A stretch of DNA of 64,000 nt from Sipunculus nudus (lineage: Eukaryota > Annelida > Sipuncula > Golfingiida > Sipunculidae): contig CM049321.1 of the NCBI GenBank assembly GCA_026874595.1, positions 15,945,979-16,009,978 on the forward strand, read 5' to 3'. A model generated the notes under the pieces. That model ran no database searches. It was not told the DNA's origin and was given only the letters and a program-made list of their open reading frames with translations. The first letter of the stretch is position 1. Each line of letters starts with the position of its first letter. The position numbers were made by a program, and so were the translations under genes. Below are positions 10,541-22,099 of this stretch, piece after piece.

Positions 10541-12330
10541 TAAATGATCTGAATCATTAAAATCTGAATCATAATCAGCTCTAAATTTAAATTCGTTTGC
10601 GACCCGTAGACCACATTTCCCAATATCTCTGATACCAGCAATTTTGGTTTCGGATAACAATAGGACAAAAAAAAAGACATACAACTATACATATGGTAAA
10701 ACTAACAAACGTTTAACTTCAGTGGTGCTGGAAATAAAGAAACGGAAGTTTAGAATGATTTTTCTGCATTACCAACCTTATTTCCATGGTGAACTTATCT
10801 GATATATTGTTATACTAATAAATGTTAGTTGCTGTAATATATTGCAAGCTAGACAAATATTAAACCTGGACGCTAAGCTCGTAATCTCGGGCTGAATATC
10901 TTTTAGGCCAAGGACAATGGCGGAAGCCCCAGTTAACATATCCCAAAATACTGAATATATGGTAGACTAATGACATTAGCCAACTATTTGCGATAAATAA
11001 GAAAGTATATGCCTCTGAATACTGAATGAAAAAGGTATAAACCGTCGAAATTGACATTTGAAAGACGGTTCTGGGTCGGCGGTATCGCGGAAGGGCATTG
11101 CCTTCCACTTGCAAGCGGATTAACCACATAAAAGGAATTTCACTTACACCTTTAAAAGCAGTATATATTGTAACTGGCGGCACTGCGGGGTTAATACTCG
11201 CAATATCTCGAGCGTAAGAGCGGTCATCCAGTTTTTGGTCACATGTATACATCTCCCTTTCCGAAGATCATGCAAGGTGTAGGGCTTGCAGTGGCTATCG
11301 TTAAAAGTAAAGTATGACATACATTAACATGGCTCGCGATGTAGACGACGCATAACTAGATGAACTGAAAAAAAAACACGGGTTAATTAATAATGCTTTT
11401 TCCCTAAAAGAAAAATAATGCAAGCTTTCAGGTTTATCGCTTGGTAATTCAAGCTGAAAGAATATTTTGAGGGCTTAGAGTGGATCGTTACTGTAAGCGC
11501 AAAGTCTAGAGAAGCATGAAAAAAAATGTTTTTAAATCAAAGAGTCACATATACCTTTCAAAGTCAATTAAATGGCAAAGATTATCTTTATTATGTAAGT
11601 AGACACCAAAAGAAAACCATCAGGATGTATAGTTTTATTTTAATGGGTTTTTTTAATCCTCAAAGATCGATAGGAAATTTAATCATACTGGAATTTAAAA
11701 AATCCCTTATCATACAACCTTCACTCAGATTATGCAATAGAATTTCTCGGATGGGGCACAATGAGGACATGTCTCCTGAGCCAATTTTTTAAACTGGGGG
11801 GGGGGGGGGAGTAGCTTATTTTTCCCCTCCACTTTTTGCCAATTAAAAGAATATCATTTTGCTCTATAGAATGTCAAATAGACTTTTACTTTAATCTTTG
11901 AAAATATGAGTTATTCACAATCATATGTGCCAGTGTTGCATAGTTCCAAAAAATTGGTGATTTGTAGATTTTAAAAAATACTACAGGTTTGTAAATAACT
12001 AATAATATGATATGACTGGAGGAACCACATTGCATTAGGTAAAAGCGGCACTGGCTAATATAAATCTTTTCTTCCCCCTTTTTCCTTATGCAACGTGGAC
12101 TCGCACGAGATTGGCTCCTAGAACTTCCTTGTTTGGACAGATTATCTGAGATCAAACGTATTGCCTATTTATTTCCAGTTCTTATCCTTTTCATCGGGCT
12201 TAATTTAAACCTCTGAATAATAATTATTTAAAATATTGTTAAGATACATCAATAACTGAGCAAGACACTCTCCGTAAATGTAAAGGGTCGGATTTTGTCA
12301 ATAATCTAAAAAGAATCTGAAGATTTCCTG
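10541..12330. other. Unique DNA, no confirmed gene
   Basis: About 1.8 kb with no repeat family. It includes a 130-codon minus frame (10860-11252) of moderate GC. That frame has no recognisable domain, signal peptide or splice context and I do not call it a gene. A G homopolymer lies at about 11797-11810. Confidence 0.45.
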
Positions 12331-12334
12331 TCAG

Positions 12335-12491
12335 CCTAGCGGCGGGGGTTATATTTTGGCAGCGGTTGTTGGTCTGTTTGTGTTAATCAAGAAATTTGTT
12401 AAGGAAAAATGCTGCTTTTCTGACAGTTCCATATAAAGGTAATGGGCTGCCTTGGCGGAGGTCTGCGCTCTCTTAGTGCTTTTCTAGTTAC
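12335..12491 (+). mobile_element. Short GGCGGAGG-end element
   Basis: The right end reads CTTGGCGGAGGTCTGCGCTC (12451-12470) followed by TTAGTGCTTTTCTAGTT, the end sequence of a repeat family that I remember as very common in invertebrate and fish genomes. The left part, with GGCGGGGGTTATATTTTGG and a GTTTGTGTT-like run (about 12340-12385), fits the other end of the same family. At about 157 bp this copy has lost most of the interior. The longer relative is at 53467-53780. The family name is not recalled; recognition rests on memory of the end sequence. Confidence 0.55.
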
Positions 12492-15400
12492 TTCATTGAA
12501 TGCATGAAGTGATGTGGTCTTTTATTGAAAACGATTTACTCCATTTGTTCGTAATCTGAGAAACATATATTTTCTAATCTTCACACACATTTTCAATTTA
12601 AGAGTTTGTCAAAAATCATTTATACGGTATTTAATATAAAGCAGGATAAATGTCCGAATTTTTTTTCAATTTTAAACCAATAGTATATAAAGTATCTTTT
12701 TTCTAAGAAGTTGAAATATTTAGTATATACGGTTTATAATGTCCGTTTCCTCCTATGCGTCCATTGTAATACAGAAATAACTTACCGATGTCTGTTTTAA
12801 AATTCCATTATCAATTTTTGCCATTATTTTATTGCAGGAATCATATCTAAGAAATCCGAAAAAATAGTGTTTTTATTTATTTGCCCCATATTCGGAAAAT
12901 AAATTTACACCGAATCAACATGAAATCATCGAAGCCATCAGTCCTTTCAAGGACAATGGAGATAGCTTTTGTTACAATAATGAATGTAATGACCGTTTTG
13001 AAGCATTGAGAAATAGAAATGCTGATGTGGTTATTTCTATTAAGGTTTAAATTAATAAAGTAACTAATATTGAGACGACAAGACAATGGTACACAGATTC
13101 TACCCACAATCCATCAGAACATTAGTGAGACAAAGATTGATCTCCAAGCTCTTCTGTCGCGTGTCATTGTACTATGAAAGTTAAAATAAACACAGAATTA
13201 GATATATTGTTTCAATAGACTTATAATACAATTGTTGAAAAAACGAACATTACATAGATATCTATTGGTGTATTCAAGCTCTAAAACATAGTATATATCA
13301 TATTATATTAATAAGATAATGCGTTTCTAACCGGCCTGAAAGGTAATTAATAAACTAAAATCAAGAGAGATTAAACATGACAATGTATTTGACTGGTACA
13401 CAACGTGAAGTGATTTTTCTTAAATTAAAATATAACTAATGAATGAAATGATATAATTAATACTTTCTATGTATATTGCATACATCGTTGGAGAAAATAA
13501 AAATATCGCCCTTAAATGAGTTAAATAATCAAATAGTATTTAAAATAAAGATTACTAGTAAAGGAACTATCATTCATAAACAGTATTAAATAATTAATGA
13601 TTCAGCGGTAATTAACCTTGATATTTTAACAGAATAAATGTCACGTTAATACTCGGAATTATTAATATAAATATCTCTTCTTCCCCACGCGACAGAAAGA
13701 GACGAGGGCTCCAGTGAGTTAATTAGATAAATACCTTTGTAGCTTTCAGGAAGGAGCATTTAAAGAATCCACGACCTTGGACGAAGAGCGCAGGCAGTTA
13801 TGCTGCGTCAGCAATAATCTCTTTGGTAATTAAACCTAATTACATTTGTGCAGCACGGTAAATCACAACGCCGGTCCACCTGCCAATACAAATCCTAAAA
13901 TCCGGAATAATTAGAAATTTAATAGTTTCAGCTCATTTGTTTAATAAATTACTTTGTTTTTTTTTTTATAAAAATCTATATTCTGGATAATTTAAAATAT
14001 GACACAGGGCTCATAAATAAAAAGATTTTATCCTTTCTTGATTGATTAACATTCGATATTTGGACGTCAGGAGAATACTATTGAAACAATGTTGCATAGT
14101 AAACCATTTATATTCTGGGATAAAATATATTATAATCCATTGATAGAGAAGTTGCCATCAGTCTTTCTGATTCAGCGGGATATTGTTATGTGCAGCATGT
14201 ATGAAGGCTTTATTCACAATTCTGAGGATTTTTACCAGCTGGATAGTATATACAATTCAGAAACGTTGTATAAGTTTTTTTTTTATTTTTATTAACTAAA
14301 TTAACTTCAATAACAAAATCTGTTCAAATGAACAATAACTTTAAATTATTTATTTTAAACCGATTAATCAAAACGATTAATATAATTTTTAAAAAATTAT
14401 ATTAAGATTAATTTGCCATCACTAAATTTGTATGCAATAAATCTCTTGGTAGCGATCCCGGTTCAACATTTTATTGTTTTCATTTGCTGGGTAAGTTTTG
14501 CATGAACTTTGACCTTTAAGATACTCATAATGACGCACATCGCTGATTACCAACTGTCAATTATTCATCACACTAAGAAGGCCGACTTCCGGGGCGCACG
14601 AGAACCTCACAAACCCCGCAGGCTGTTTTTGTCAGTGGAGTTACTAGCGCCAAACCCTTCATCAGTTATGATGTAAAACTACCTAGATGTACTGCTTGGG
14701 ACTTAATCCAGCGTAGCTAATTACCCCGGAGCTCATTAATGAAGACCTCTGTCTCAATTCAAGCAAACAAACCACCAATCTGAGATTAACGTCACCATAA
14801 TCATCTCATTGGCTGATAAATCATTTAAACGCTATCTTTAATTGCCAAAGTAGTGTTTAACTACAACTAAATCTACAGTTTCTTAGACTAGTGTCACTTC
14901 CCATCCACGCAAACCAAATTGATTTATTTTGTTCTTGTTGGAATGTTCATTTATCACAACTGTGGAATAAGCAACACCATTTAAAGTTTAAGTGTGTGGC
15001 ATTTTTTTCAAGTAATTAATGGGCTGAGAAGACGCTTAATTAGATCTATGCCTAGTGTTCATAAACTGTTTAAACCTCAGTAGTACCTCTGAGACTGTTC
15101 TTGTATGTTCATACTGTTTGTTATGAATTTGTACTCTTCTAGCCCTGTGAATGTGGTGGATTCAACCCAGAAGGGTCAGTTATAAATTAACGTAAAGATC
15201 GGTTTTATAGTCGAATACCTCCGACAAATTTACATGCAGTCTCACCCGACTTTTCACCTTGCCTGACTGGTTTGGTGTTTTCTGGCCTGTTGATTCTTGA
15301 AGCTTTCTCTCCCTAGAAAGGTACAACCAGTGCACTCATATGCATCCGCTGGTTTTTTTTTTTACCTCCGACAGAGAGAAAGGGATGTACGTATCATACT

Positions 15401-16602
15401 TTACCCTGAAGTTGCCTGTAACAGATTTAGGCAAGAAGCATTGAACATATTTTTTGAAAGGACGATTATATTTTGGAGTTTATCTGATCCACTGTGATTT
15501 TTTAAATTCATAGGATACTGCTCATTGTGACATATATGGCTACTTAATTTTAAATGGCTACCGATAGGTATTTCTTAGCGCCTCATTCTGGAGGAAAGGG
15601 AAAGGGTTTTTGAACCATGACAGCTAAAGATGCAAGACAGGTCCCGCGCATGACCTGACTTTGTTTCAGTTTTTCCTTTGCATTGATCAATCTAATGCGT
15701 TGAGACCCCCTAACGTATACTTTTCTGAAAGCTAAGAAGATGTTCTAAACTTTAATAAAAATAAATGTTGTTTCGGAGTAACATGTTTGAATTTATCAGA
15801 GTTTTAATTTAATTTTAATTTTTAACAAAAAAAATTTATTCCAGCACATCTAAAGCAGATACAGAATATATCTTTGAATTTATCGAAAATTTAGAGAAAA
15901 GTTACGATTTTACAGAGTATTCAATTTTTAAACCCTCACAAATCATTTCATTTTTAACGTTTTACTAAAGAAAATCTCTCCAATTAGTTTTAGGCTTATA
16001 ATAGAGGGAAAAAAACGCTTTTTAGTTGATATATTAACAAATACATATGTTAAAGATGATATATTTCGGACAAATTATTTCTGAGTAATAACGCTCTAAA
16101 GATAGGTGTTCATCATTTTGTGACTCCTGGCGAGAGTTTTAGGTCGTCGGCTACATCTTGTTCGTCCCACATTTACTCGCTGTACATGACCTACCCATCC
16201 GCTAGAGGCCGTTCCTATACTCAAGTCTTACCTCCCACTGCAAGGCACTGTAGGACGGCCGGAACTGCATGTCTCAACTGTCAAACTTTCAAATCCAAAT
16301 GGGTAACATTTCAAGGAAACATCTTATTTTTTTCGAATTTAGATATTCTTGCAAAATACTACTTATTCCATGAAGTCCTTACCACAAAACACCCCTGTTT
16401 ATAAAGTTTGCCTTGAAACAATTCATATACCAACGTGCTTGGACGGACTACATTACCCTAAATTCATACCTACGCCATTTGTGTATTTAAAAGCCGAGGT
16501 GCATTGTGGGGGTCAGATTGTGAGCCCACAAACCCTAAACAGCAGAGTCGTAGTCTAGGGATTCCGCTTGTGAGCAGTGTACCCATAACAACCAATAACC
16601 AT
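12492..16602. other. Long unique AT-rich interval
   Basis: About 4.1 kb without a recognised gene or repeat family. Two blocks have more balanced composition and many TAATTA or CATTAA homeodomain cores: about 13680-13920 and about 14700-14860 (with GCTAATTACC and GCTCATTAATGAAG). They are possible non-coding regulatory elements on composition alone. Frames at 12877-13107, 14089-14295, 15297-15497, 16120-16404 and 16349-16558 are short, AT-driven and unsupported. Confidence 0.4.
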
Positions 16603-16840
16603 GGGGCCTGGACAGTCGAGGGGTATAACGCTCGGCTCTCACCGCTGGCGACCCGGGTTGAATCCCCTATGGCTATTAGCGTGGGTTGTAGTTGCCCGTC
16701 TAAGGTCGTTGGTTCTCTCCGGGTTCTCCGGTTTCCTCCATCACTACGGACTACCGAACGCCTACATCTGAGCCATGGAGAGTGTCACGAATAATTGTAA
16801 AACTATTTGTATAATCCATGTAAAATAAATATGTTTATAT
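16603..16840 (+). mobile_element. tRNA-Glu-derived SINE, copy 1
   Basis: The head at about 16603-16670 resembles a tRNA-Glu(CTC) gene: CGGCTCTCACCG corresponds to the anticodon arm and CCCGGGTTGAATCCCC to the T arm and B box. The body that follows has TGGGTTGTAGTTGCCCGTC and CTCCGGGTTCTCCGG-TTTCCTCC (about 16681-16742), and an AT-rich tail with AACTATTTGTATAATCCATG (about 16800-16820). This body recurs in the copies at 30884, 31751, 33028 and 51441, in both orientations. It may match one of the named invertebrate SINE central domains, but I cannot confirm which. The 96-codon frame across it is meaningless. Confidence 0.85.
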
Positions 16841-17297
16841 TTTTACTACAACTGATACAAGAGACCGAATATACTTTTACAAGAGAAACGAACTATACTT
16901 GGCCTAAAGCAGTACCGACTGAAACAATGGCGTGGAACTAACATGTACCGTAATATGACGTCACACCCCTGAACCAGGCACAACAATTGTTAGAAATAGT
17001 TAGGAATGAACATCAAGAAGAGGGGATAACTCCTGCAACTTAACGTAGTGGGTCAAATAAACCAAACACCATTAAGCTGTCAGCTTGATTTGCAATCAGG
17101 CACCCTTTAAAATGTCTACTTGTTAAGACACAGGATTAAGTCTGCAGTTTCAGTCTTTTGAAGCCACATGCTTTATTCATATTGATTTTTAACTAGTTTA
17201 TTTTATCCTTATGGCCCTACATTCGATTTTATATTACCCACAGATTATTTGAAATCGATTGCAGACCCCCCCCCCCCACCGGCGACATTAAAACATA
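16841..17297. other. Unique AT-rich stretch
   Basis: No gene. It ends in a C homopolymer (about 17266-17278) just left of the third TTCAGATTACCCC element. Confidence 0.45.
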
Positions 17298-17706
17298 TTC
17301 AGATTAACTCCTGTGGTTTCAGAATACCCTGATAAACAGTTCTTTCTTTATGTATTTTTACTACAAATTCGTGTGTTTTGTTTACTGATTTTCAAAATTA
17401 GGTTGAATATTTTGCAGATCTTTTTCCATAAACTATTGTATTGATGAAATGTATTAGTCATAGAGAATATAATTAACGATACAATTAACATTTTGTGACA
17501 ATTTTAATTTTTTATAGACAAATTCCACATTCTTAGTATAATAAAATATCATAATTTAAAACAAACGAATTTATCATTTAGTTAAAGCAGCTAGGAGTAA
17601 TCTGAAGGGTGCGGGGATAACCATAAAATTATAATTACCCCCGGGGGTAATCTAAAATCGATATCAGGTCACGGTCTTAATCAGAAATGGGGGTAACCTG
17701 AAGTTG
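17298..17706 (-). mobile_element. TTCAGATTACCCC-cluster repeat, copy 3, inverted
   Basis: The dense motif end is on the right here: GGAGTAATCTGAA, GGGGATAACC, GGGGGTAATCTAAAA and GGGGGTAACCTGAA between about 17595 and 17704. The sparse end, with TTCAGATTAACTCC and TTTCAGAATACCC, is on the left (17298-17330). The orientation is therefore opposite to copies 1 and 2. The interior has the same low GC and similar length (about 410 bp). There is no coding capacity. Confidence 0.6.
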
Positions 17707-17970
17707 AAAAATATGATATTTTCTGCATTTTCTTTTACTTTTCATAAAATTTCCCATTTAAAGGTGAAATATAACTAAAGCGAGAGGCAATCTCGGTTCC
17801 CGGCTGGTAGTAAAATATGTGGAACGTAAAGAGGAAAATTTGAAATACGCAACATACGTAAAATAGAATTTATATGCTTTCTGGCTAATTCTATATAAAA
17901 ACTAATGACATATTAGTAATTCCTGTTCAGAAAAGTCATATAATGGCTCTTTGACGGATATAAATAAACT
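17707..17970. other. Unique AT-rich stretch
   Basis: No feature recognised. Confidence 0.45.
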
Positions 17971-18145
17971 TGCAATGTTGACAGACAGAGAAATATTACA
18001 GCAATTTTGACAAACACAGCAATAGCAAATTCAATGTGGACAAACACAGCAATAGCAAAGCAATGTTGACAAACCCACAATAGCATAGCAGTGTTGTCAA
18101 GCATGGCAATAGCATAGCAATGTCGACAATCACAGCAATAGCATA
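17971..18145 (+). repeat. Minisatellite of about 30 bp, left part
   Basis: About six imperfect units built on GACAAACACAGCAATAGCA followed by a CATAGCAATGTT-like segment. Units vary from about 28 to 31 bp. The array resumes in phase at 18955, after the inserted LTR, which shows it was one continuous array before the insertion. The frames at 17913-18215 and 17996-18199 on the minus strand are translations of this array. Confidence 0.85.
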
Positions 18146-18954
18146 TGTTACAGTTGCCCTTTTTATTGTGCGCAGGGGTGCTAAATGCGTTGTTGACATT
18201 TGGTTCGTGTGCCACGCGTAGCTCGTGTGGTTAGCGGCCTCGCCTGGCAGGATGTTGCAGGCTCGGTTTAATCCGCATTGGTTGAACCCTGGCGTGTAGA
18301 TACACAGCGTTCTTTGTTCTAGTATGTACTTTTAGCGTGTTTATTATGTTAAGTTCTTTAGATTGTTCGGGAAATGGAAAGTTCTCGGCTTGAGGTAAAA
18401 GGTTATATGAAGAGGTTGTGTTTTAAAGCCGAGAGAAAGGTGAGAGAATATTCCAGCGGACACAGAAGCGTGTATGTCAGTTTGTGGGACCTATTCCGAT
18501 AAGTGCGGAAGTTATAGATTTTCTTCAGATTTTCTTCTAGATTTGTAACGGATCTTATTTAGCCTTCAGTTTGCTTTAAGGATTGTTACAAGAGCTTTAC
18601 ATTGGACTTTTGTTCTCTTAGAAGATTTGTGTGAACTGTTCGTCTGAATTATATGCTCTAAAGGACTTGTCGCTGTGACAGTGGTGGTATCCAGGTACTG
18701 TACACTTTGTTTATTAGGCTGTGTGATTTTATTGATTTGCTGTTGTACTGTTGTTGTACTGTGTAATTGTATTGATTTGGTGTATTGTTTAAAGAATAAA
18801 TTATAGTTATTTGTCATAAAAAACCCACTGACTTCTTTATTCATTCCCCTAGACATTTCACGCTGCCTAGTGTTACAGAATCTTCTTTTTTTCTCCATTG
18901 CAAGATTTGTTTTCGTCACACATACGTGATCTGTTGATATTAGGTTCCGTAACA
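18146..18954. mobile_element. Probable solo LTR (Ty3/gypsy-like) with 4-bp target duplication
   Basis: The 809-bp insert begins TGTTAC (18146-18151) and ends GTAACA (18949-18954), the TG...CA inverted ends of an LTR. It is flanked by the direct repeat CATA (18142-18145 and 18955-18958). Removing it and one CATA restores an unbroken minisatellite unit. A polyadenylation signal AATAAA lies at 18795-18800 in a T-rich setting, suggesting transcription on the plus strand, but orientation is not certain. No internal gag-pol region or primer-binding site is present, so this is a solo LTR left by recombination. A non-autonomous DNA element with 4-bp duplication is the alternative. The 159-codon minus frame (18566-19045) crosses the LTR edge into the minisatellite and is not a gene. 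Confidence 0.75.
18210..18280 (+). other. tRNA-like promoter motif inside the LTR
   Basis: TAGCTCGTGTGGTTAGCG (about 18218-18235) resembles an A box, and TCGGTTTAATCC (about 18262-18273) resembles a B box at tRNA-like distance. It could be a SINE head captured by the LTR element, or chance. No cloverleaf can be drawn with confidence. Confidence 0.35.
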
Positions 18955-19026
18955 CATAGCATTGACAAACACGGCAATAGCATTGCAATGTTGACAAACA
19001 CATCAATAGCATATAGCAGTGTTGAA
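18955..19026 (+). repeat. Minisatellite of about 30 bp, right part
   Basis: Two more units of the GACAAACAC(A/G)GCAATAGCA repeat, in phase with the array at 17971-18145. The array ends at about 19026. It is followed by a 45-base segment, including CACGGCGCTCAGCTGA, that recurs near 35250. Confidence 0.8.
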
Positions 19027-19539
19027 CAAGGGACCCATGGGTCACGGCGCTCAGCTGATCGTGATTGGACTATAAATGTTTCTCCACTGCGATACTATAT
19101 AGAGTCGATAAAGCTTATGAATATCATGGACATGTTGGGCTATTATAAAGGAATGTAATGTAATATGTGAGTAAATGATAAATGGAATGACCTGACTGAT
19201 GGATAAATAGAGTAAAATATAGTGGTTTATATTATATTTATTTAGGAGAGGTTGAAAATTGTGATATATTTGAGCAAATATGAATGCAATGACAGCAGTA
19301 ATAAGCAGTAGCAGAATGATGATAAGGCTATTTGTTGAAGGATCTAAAGTGTATGGTAGTCTGCAAGCTTTCAATTTGACAGATATGATGTTATGATTAA
19401 CTATGCTGTTGAAGTGATTTATGAATTTGTGACTGTATGACACAATATCTCTTTAGTCTTGACAAGGTACATTATTATACAATAATATTGTGTATTATTA
19501 TTAATATGAAAATTAAAACCACAGTACTTACAGGAAAAA
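19027..19539. other. Unique AT-rich stretch
   Basis: Apart from the first 45 bases, which resemble 35247-35290, nothing is recognised. The frames at 18898-19158 and 19051-19443 are unsupported. Confidence 0.45.
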
Positions 19540-20165
19540 AAAAGTGCCGTGGCCAAAGTTGGGCAAAATTTAAGGTACCAATTTTATATTTTTGCCAATA
19601 TTTAAAAAAAATTTAACAGATTTTGATCTAATTTTTGGTATACAATTAAATTTTGATTAATTAAAGTTGTATTACTGAAAAAAAGTCCCTACCTTTAACA
19701 CTTTTGGTCTTAAGTGACCAAATATCTTTCCTGATTTTTTTACAAAGTTCATTATGTTTGGGCCCATAACTTTTTTAAATTAAATAATACTGACTTAATT
19801 TCTGGCATGTACATAGGAACTATATAGAGGAATATTTATGGTAAATATGAAGAAAACTAGATGAGTGGTTTTGAGATTAGCCAGTCCTGAAGTGTAAAAA
19901 TAGATTTCTAATAAAAAAAAATTGAGGGTTTTCCTTAATATCTCGAAGGAACGAAGTCCTATTGACCCAATTTTCGGCATGGTAGGAGATTTTGGGGACA
20001 TCTAACTGTATGCCGATTCGTAGGTCCAATGGTGTCGAAACGTGCCAGTCTTACGGACGGACATCCGGACGGACGGACGGACAGACGGACAGACAGACGG
20101 ACGGACGACGGACAATGGACCACGACTATAGCTCAGATGACTTATAGTCAGCTGAGCTAAAAACG
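19540..20165 (+). repeat. Dispersed repeat ending in a GGAC microsatellite, copy 1
   Basis: A moderately diverged repeat whose second copy is at 38618-39085 in the same orientation. Shared landmarks are GGCAAAATTTAAGGTACC, ATTTCTGGCATGTACATAGG, CAGTCCTGAAG, TCTCGAAGGAACGAAGTC (about 19942-19959) and GGACATCTAAC. This copy continues into a (GGAC)n/(AGAC)n tract at 20053-20113. After it comes the palindromic pair GACTATAGCTCAGATGAC...ATAGTCAGCTGAGC (about 20127-20158). That ending is one I remember from bivalve and gastropod genomes, which supports a molluscan source. No transposase or reverse transcriptase is visible. Confidence 0.65.
20053..20113 (+). repeat. GGAC/AGAC microsatellite
   Basis: Tetranucleotide run of GGAC with AGAC interruptions inside the dispersed repeat. 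Confidence 0.9.
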
Positions 20166-21591
20166 GGGGAAAAATGTAACCTAAGGTGTTTCGTTGCTTA
20201 TATGAAGAAGTTGAAAGGTCTTAAGTTGAAAACCCCTTTTGCATAACTCTGGTTCACCTGCTTTTTTACTAGATGTCCTTGTTAAATGTGGTTGGATTAT
20301 TGTGGTGTGCCTCCGCCTGTTTAAAGTAGTTCTTTAGTTAACAGACATCAGATATCGGAATAGATCCCTTTAAGTAAGCACATTTGAGATACTCACAATG
20401 AAGAACTGTTTTTCTAGTATGGAGATTTTATGAATGATGAAATTTAAAAACAGAAGGATGCAAAGTTTCAAGAGTAAATGGTAAAACATATGCAAGGACA
20501 AAACATCTTACAGGAAACAAACACTTTAAAGAATGACTGGCCTGACATGGAGAGAAATCCTGATCAGGAAAAAATTAGAAAAAATAAATAGCTTGGCAGT
20601 GTTGAGTATATTAACGTCAGTATCCCGTAATCAAAAAGCCCAAGTAACAGGCAAATAGGCCGGTGAAAACATTTGTCTTTCAGCTGCTTTTGCGGAGGTA
20701 ATAATCGCCAAACGAAGCTTTCACTCAAAACAGCGAGAAAGAAATGAGTAGAAACGAATTGAATTGTTGTGATCACCACAGCAGGCTTTTAACTTGTCCA
20801 AAAATGACTTTCGACTGAAGATCACCTTCGTCCGCGGATTGTAGAAGGTTGGTTTGATTAATGAAACGCCAGTGTTCGGAGCTAAAGTCTGACAAACAGA
20901 TACATGTTGAGAGAACGATGAGACCGAAGTGTTGCTCAACAGAAGCCTCTGATCTTGAAGCCATTATTTGCTTGTAAGATGAACGGTTAAGCAGCTGTTC
21001 TCTGGAGCCAAAAACGCCCGGGGAGTTAGCTAACAGCAGCCTCAGTGAATTGCCGAGTTCATGTCTATCCAAACATTGAAAGGTCAACCTGGGGCGATCC
21101 ACGGTGGGGAAACTCTGCTAAAATCCCGGCAGTTACGGTAACCGATAAATCAAACTGAATTTTAAGGGACTCGCACACCGGGGCAGCGTGTCTTCATACA
21201 ATAAATCAATGCTTCTTCGTTCGCTAAATAGCTCCGGGTGGAGGATCAATGAAATGAGAATGCTTGCAGAGTAAAGCTATCACTCAAATCTGGAAAGTTT
21301 TTCTTCCAAGGTTTATGTATTTTTCCAAGTTCAAAATGATTTTTATAATTACTCTGGCACATTTTTTCACAAAACAAAGTTTTACCATTCAACAGGTGAA
21401 ATTTTTAAAGTGATGACATGTAGTTAACTAACAAATATTAAAAAAAAGGGAAAAGAAGAAATTGTACCAAATAGATAAACTAACGTGACCATTGTCAACA
21501 ACGTTTTTATATTTCTATCGCCACTTGAGTCCAAAGCTGTGAAACAAAAGACAAAAACACATGTTCCTCGCGCCTATTTTACTTAAAGGGA
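20166..21591. other. Unique DNA, no confirmed gene
   Basis: About 1.4 kb. The block 20680-21240 has near-balanced GC and three overlapping minus-strand frames (up to 109 codons, 20773-21102). None shows a known domain, hydrophobic signal or conserved splice context. It may be regulatory or an old pseudogene. Confidence 0.4.
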
Positions 21592-22099
21592 CATAATAAG
21601 GAGCAATGTTATGTCTATTCTTTCACACAATTAGTTCAGTTTTGCTTTATTCAAAAGTTTCCAAGCAAAGCCATCCCAACAAACAGCTTGATCAGTACCT
21701 CGCTACAGTTGTTTAACACCATGTTATTACTCTGCGTGTTGGTAAACACAGTCCACATGTGTCTGTTTACCATAACATGGCCGCGTGACCGGTGGTGCGG
21801 TTGTATGCCGCAACACACAATGTTTCAGCCAGCGGGAACATGTATTACATTTTTGGTCTACGTCAGTCAGGGCATCTCCTGATTGACACGTGTTGTGGCT
21901 CCGCGATGCACACGGACCCACGCGCTGTGTTAATGTTTACACCTGTGATCGCGTCCGGTCCACTATTTTTAAAATTCGTTTACAGGAGTAAGCATACGGA
22001 TTCAAAGCGATATTTTGCAGGTACACATTTATTTTAATGGGAAGAAGGTATTTTGCGTGTTATTTCAACATGCTTTATAGGTTATTGGGGCCCTTTAAG
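21592..22099 (+). mobile_element. Hairpin-core element, copy C (complete)
   Basis: This is the reference copy, 508 bp, with terminal inverted repeats CTTAAAGGG (21592-21600) and CCCTTTAAG (22091-22099). The terminal match extends imperfectly through an ATAA block. The core is a nested inverted repeat: CCATGTTAT (21719-21727) pairs with ATAACATGG (21772-21780), and inside it GGTAAACA pairs with TGTTTACC (21741-21748 and about 21764-21771). Copies A, B and D share the core and the downstream blocks. No transposase frame is present and no clear target duplication is visible. It is a MITE-like element of unassigned superfamily. Both frames called across it (plus and minus) are shadows of the palindromes. 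Confidence 0.75.

Noticed and set aside
10274-10684. 136-codon minus-strand frame
   Set aside because: It lies over hairpin-core element copy B and is not conserved in the other copies.
10860-11252. 130-codon minus-strand frame
   Set aside because: No domain, signal peptide or splice context, and nothing recognisable in the translation. Such a length can occur by chance in 64 kb.
18566-19045. 159-codon minus-strand frame, the longest in the window
   Set aside because: It starts in the minisatellite, crosses the LTR boundary and ends inside the LTR. Composition is low-complexity and no domain is visible.
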